This document shows, in pieces, positions 62,033-64,000 of a DNA stretch of 64,000 bases; within the stretch, counting starts at the first letter, position 1, and each line of letters starts with the position of its first letter. The translations under genes and the position numbers were made by a program. A model generated the notes under the pieces. The model had not been told where the DNA came from and did no database searches. It saw only the letters and a list, made by a program, of their open reading frames with translations. Origin of the DNA: Hyphomicrobiales bacterium (lineage in GTDB: Bacteria; Pseudomonadota; Alphaproteobacteria; Rhizobiales; Rhizobiaceae); the NCBI GenBank assembly GCA_900473745.1, contig UCMW01000003.1, forward strand, positions 183,881-247,880, given 5' to 3'.

Positions 62033-63666
62033 CCGGGCGCAACAACGTTCTTCTTCCGGCTCGGCTCGCGGGCCTTGCCTTGCTGCTGTCGCTTCCTGCG
62101 GCCGCGCCAGCACTCGCCAATGGCGGCCCCCTCGTTCCCCGCTTCACCGACGAAACCGCCTCCAGCGGCATCGTCAGCACCTATCGCGGCGACTGGGAAT
62201 ACATGGTCGGCGGCGGTGCCGGCAGTTTCGACTGCAATGCCGATGGCTTCCCCGACCTCGTCCTGGCGGGCGGCGAGGACAAGGCGAAATTCTACCTCAA
62301 CCGCAGCACCCAGGGCGGGGCGCTGACATTCGAGGAGAAACCCTCAGGCCTCGAACTCGACAAGGTGATTGGCGCTTACCCGATTGATGTCGATGGCGAC
62401 GGGCTGCAGGACGTCGTGCTGCTGCGCTCCGGCGAAAATGTCGTGATGCGCGGCCTCGGCGAATGCCGCTTCGAGCGCGCCAACGAGGCCTTCGGTTTCG
62501 ACGGTGGCGACGCCTGGTCCACGGCCTTCTCCGCCACCTGGGAGCGTGGCAACATTTGGCCGACACTCGCTATCGGCAATTACATCGACCGCTTCGAGGA
62601 CTTCGAGCCCTGGGGCTCCTGCACCGACAACTGGCTGCATCGCCCGGTTTCGGCTAGCGAACGCCGTTTCGCCCCTCCGCTGCCGCTTACCCCATCTTAC
62701 TGCCCGTTGTCGATCCTCTTCACCGACTGGAACCGCTCCGGAACGCCCTCTCTGCGCGTCTCCAATGACCGCGAATATTACAAGGGTGGCCAGGAGCAGA
62801 TGTGGAAGCTGGAGCCGGGCAAGGCGCCGGAGCTCTACACTCAGGCGGAAGGCTGGAAATACCTGCGCATCTGGGGCATGGGCATCGCCTCCCACGACCT
62901 CGATTTCGACGGCTATCCGGAATATTTCCTGACCAGCATGGCCGACAACAAGCTGCAGAAGCTTGGCGAAATCCCCGCCGATGGCAAGCCGAAACCCTCT
63001 TACAACGACGTTGCGTTCGCCAAGGGCGCGACCGCTCACCGGCCCTATACCGGCGGCCAGATCCGCCCCTCGACCGCCTGGCACACGGAGTTCGAGGACG
63101 TCAACAATGACGGCCGCGCCGATCTGTTCGTCGCCAAGGGCAATGTCGCCGAAATGCCTGACTTTGCCGAGAAGGACCCCAACAACCTGCTCGTCCAGGG
63201 CGAGGACGGCAAGTTCATCGAAATGGGCGACAAGGCCGGCGTCGCCTCGACGGCCAAGGGCCGGGGCGGGGCGCTGGCCGATTTCAATCTCGACGGATTG
63301 GTCGATCTCCTCGTCGTCAACCAGGGGTCTCCGGTGGAGATCTGGCGCAACACGACCGAGGGCGCCGGCCGCTTCCTGCAGATTGCGCTCCGCCAGGAGG
63401 GTGCCAACCGGGATGCGGTCGGCGCCTGGATCGAGGTGAAGACCGGCGACGTGATCCAGCGTCGCGAGGTGACGATCGGCGGGGGTCATGCGGGCGGCAA
63501 GACTGGTTGGCATCATGTCGGCTTGGGGGAATTGGCGGAGACCGAAATCCGCGTGCTTTGGCCGGACGGCGAGGTTGGTGACTGGCAAAAGGTGGCGGCT
63601 GAAGGGTTTCATGTGGTCGAGCGCGGCGTGGCGCCGAGAGCGTGGAAGCCGGGCGAGGGGATTTGA
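62029..63666 (+). CDS. FG-GAP/ASPIC-domain exported protein (CRTAC1-like)
   Basis: 545 aa. Signal peptide to about residue 30 (APALA). Several FG-GAP/VCBS-like Asp-rich repeats (FDCNADGFPDLVLAG, IDVDGDGLQDVVLL, FEDVNNDGRADLFVAKG, DFNLDGLVDLLVV) with calcium-loop pattern suggest a beta-propeller. A C-terminal ASPIC/UnbV module (about 460-530, GANRDAVGAWIEVKTGD, GGGHAGGKTGWHHVGLG) follows. ATG 62029 overlaps the haloperoxidase-like stop. Confidence 0.9.
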   Translation: MTGRNNVLLPARLAGLALLLSLPAAAPALANGGPLVPRFTDETASSGIVSTYRGDWEYMVGGGAGSFDCNADGFPDLVLAGGEDKAKFYLNRSTQGGALTFEEKPSGLELDKVIGAYPIDVDGDGLQDVVLLRSGENVVMRGLGECRFERANEAFGFDGGDAWSTAFSATWERGNIWPTLAIGNYIDRFEDFEPWGSCTDNWLHRPVSASERRFAPPLPLTPSYCPLSILFTDWNRSGTPSLRVSNDREYYKGGQEQMWKLEPGKAPELYTQAEGWKYLRIWGMGIASHDLDFDGYPEYFLTSMADNKLQKLGEIPADGKPKPSYNDVAFAKGATAHRPYTGGQIRPSTAWHTEFEDVNNDGRADLFVAKGNVAEMPDFAEKDPNNLLVQGEDGKFIEMGDKAGVASTAKGRGGALADFNLDGLVDLLVVNQGSPVEIWRNTTEGAGRFLQIALRQEGANRDAVGAWIEVKTGDVIQRREVTIGGGHAGGKTGWHHVGLGELAETEIRVLWPDGEVGDWQKVAAEGFHVVERGVAPRAWKPGEGI

Positions 63667-64000
63667 GTCTCTCCTCTCCCCCTTGTGGGAGAGGAAGGAA
63701 AATCGAAGGTTTAGGCGAGCGCAAGCCGCCTAAACTTCAGATTTTCCCGGTGAGGGGATCAGTGCTGCGGGCACGACGAACGGACCCCCTCACTTGCGAT
63801 TTCTGATGTTTAGGCGGCTTACGCTCGCCTAATTCATCGAAATCGCTTTCTCCCCCACCAAGAGGGAGATGGGCTTCGCGCAAGCGCCCCGCTCTCTCAC
63901 CATGTGGAACTGAACTGTCAAAAACCCCAAGCTTCGCCACCGGTCGGATCTTCATCCTCCGGGTGGGGTCAAACTTGTCTCGGACGAGGCGCCAGAAGCA
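63667..64000. repeat. Nested palindromic intergenic repeat
   Basis: No gene. Hairpin CTCTCCC (63674-63680) / GGGAGAG (63687-63693). A palindromic unit (63709-63735, GTTTAGGCG arms) is repeated in inverted orientation at about 63809-63832. Between them GTGAGGGG pairs with CCCCTCAC-type sequence. The whole 63701-63840 block is one imperfect inverted repeat, like the mosaic palindromic elements scattered in rhizobial genomes. Confidence 0.7.

Noticed and set aside
1..64000. CRISPR arrays
   Set aside because: No regularly spaced repeats with unique spacers were seen; repeats found are few and irregular.

Overview
The window looks like a chromosomal segment of a member of the Rhizobiaceae (Rhizobium / Agrobacterium / Sinorhizobium group). 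Evidence: high-GC coding sequence, a full Ctp/Cpa/Tad Flp-pilus cluster in rhizobial order, the N-acetylglutaminylglutamine amide (NAGGN) osmolyte pair, BA14K and retropepsin-type proteins, and a soluble FtsK. The species cannot be fixed from sequence alone.

Layout. 1-1988: 3' end of pncB, a CoxG-like gene and a small ORF. 2001-13156: the Flp pilus locus. The minus strand carries flp-cpaA-cpaB-cpaC-cpaD-cpaE-cpaF(tadA)-tadB-tadC, and the divergent plus strand carries a lone CpaC N-domain protein and two TadE/F-like minor pilins. A TadD-like TPR lipoprotein lies 26 kb away at 39403-40224. 13246-24780: two convergent nucleoside-salvage operons. deoB-add-upp runs on plus. A BMP-type nucleoside ABC importer followed by cdd-punA-deoC-deoA runs on minus. 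25036-30693: msrA, a membrane protein, tRNA-Ser(GGA), a DUF2945/HVA1 protein, a GlxA-type regulator, and a small exported protein / Crp-Fnr / PepSY cluster. 30877-34456: NAGGN amidotransferase and synthetase. 34543-43793: FtsK2, YigZ, TadD, an M17 aminopeptidase, MarR, NlpC/P60 and small proteins.

43967-57412 is a 13.4-kb integrative element, visibly less GC-rich and full of genes without obvious housekeeping roles. It sits in the 3' end of tRNA-Leu(CAG). A 17-bp copy of the tRNA 3' end marks the far junction, and a tyrosine integrase with a TTG start lies next to the intact tRNA. Cargo: a DUF2806-like protein, a tiny hydrophobic peptide with a duplicated leader, a YHYH / DUF5334-like pair, a serine recombinase, a SHOCT membrane protein plus KAP-family P-loop NTPase, several exported proteins and lipoproteins, an overlapping pair of regulator-like genes, and a shortened Bro-N (antirepressor) gene. 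No capsid, portal, terminase, relaxase or T4SS gene is visible. It therefore reads as a small genomic island or satellite, possibly carrying defence, and not as a prophage or ICE.

57748-63666: BA14K, a SelT/W/H-like CxxC protein, DoxX, a class I glutamine amidotransferase, a LysE exporter, and an overlapping pair of a vanadium-haloperoxidase/PAP2-like protein and an FG-GAP/ASPIC (CRTAC1-like) protein. A nested palindromic intergenic repeat closes the window.

All names rest on recognisable motifs and gene order read by eye. No database search was run.
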